Assembly (NCBI GenBank): GCA_021732805.1
Contig: JAKFUJ010000083.1
Location: 1 to 5,685 of the forward strand
DNA length: 5,685 nt
Reading direction: 5' to 3'
Source of the DNA: Betaproteobacteria bacterium
GTDB lineage: Bacteria; Pseudomonadota; Gammaproteobacteria; Burkholderiales; SG8-41
Both the position numbers and the translations under genes were made by a program. The notes beneath the pieces are model-generated. The model saw only the letters and a program-made list of their open reading frames with translations. It made no database searches and had not been told where the DNA came from. Below, piece by piece: positions 5,589 to 5,685 of this stretch; position 1 is the first letter of the stretch, and each line of letters starts with the position of its first letter.

Positions 5589-5685
5589 TCAGGCGGCGGT
5601 GGCCTGCTCGGATCGGCTGGCGCGTTTGCGCTCGTGTTCGTTCAGGTAGCGCTTGCGGATACGAATCGACTTCGGCGTGATTTCA
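5589..5685 (-). CDS. typA: TypA/BipA ribosome-associated GTPase, C-terminal end (partial)
   Basis: Only the last 31 complete codons and the stop are inside the window; the gene enters from the right edge. The peptide reads EITPKSIRIRKRYLNEHERKR followed by ASRSEQATAA. This matches the very conserved end of TypA/BipA (E. coli: VTP.SIRIRKR.L.E.DR.R), a translational GTPase related to EF-G/LepA that acts in 50S assembly and stress or cold adaptation. The stop is 4 bp before the truncated haemoglobin start, which suggests co-transcription. The call rests on a short but diagnostic tail. Confidence 0.88.
   Translation of the reverse strand, partial: EITPKSIRIRKRYLNEHERKRASRSEQATAA

Noticed and set aside
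5111..5680. + strand open frame of 189 codons
   Set aside because: It is antisense to the truncated haemoglobin and typA, both recognised with confidence.
1..5685. CRISPR array, tRNA, rRNA, insertion sequence or toxin-antitoxin pair
   Set aside because: No regularly spaced repeats, no cloverleaf or rRNA-like stretch, and no transposase or toxin motif seen. The only direct repeats noticed are the two adjacent 27-bp copies, which have no spacer between them.

Overview
The window reads as chromosomal DNA of a GC-rich proteobacterium, most likely a betaproteobacterium. Three things suggest this: a Bug/TctC-type periplasmic receptor, a typA - truncated haemoglobin - tamA gene order, and protein sequences that look betaproteobacterial throughout. 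The lineage call is recognition by eye; no database was searched.

Layout. The left half is read rightward: the 3' part of an IlvD/Edd-family sugar-acid dehydratase gene (cut by the left edge) overlaps by 4 bp a small SET-domain lysine methyltransferase with a Lys-rich N-terminal tail. The rest is read leftward. From the right edge the order is the last codons of typA/bipA, a group 2 truncated haemoglobin, the N-terminal part of tamA (a signal peptide and one POTRA domain, then a stop), a Bug/TctC-type solute receptor, and malonyl-CoA decarboxylase. The two blocks converge at about 2012-2067, where a GC-rich hairpin flanked by T-runs in both directions can end both transcripts.

How the genes may work together. 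The receptor and malonyl-CoA decarboxylase are 31 bp apart with good ribosome binding sites, which suggests periplasmic capture of a dicarboxylate or related acid coupled to conversion of malonyl-CoA to acetyl-CoA. No permease or malonyl-CoA synthetase is present in the window. The dehydratase and the SET protein are translationally coupled, but no biochemical link between them is obvious. typA, the haemoglobin and tamA are close together on one strand, and the tamA copy looks broken exactly where the receptor/decarboxylase block begins, so this may be a rearrangement junction.

Most notable points: the histone-H1-like, AT-rich tail on the SET methyltransferase; the decarboxylase C-terminus extended by two perfect 27-bp tandem repeats; and the truncated tamA. 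I saw no tRNA, rRNA, CRISPR array, transposase or phage gene.
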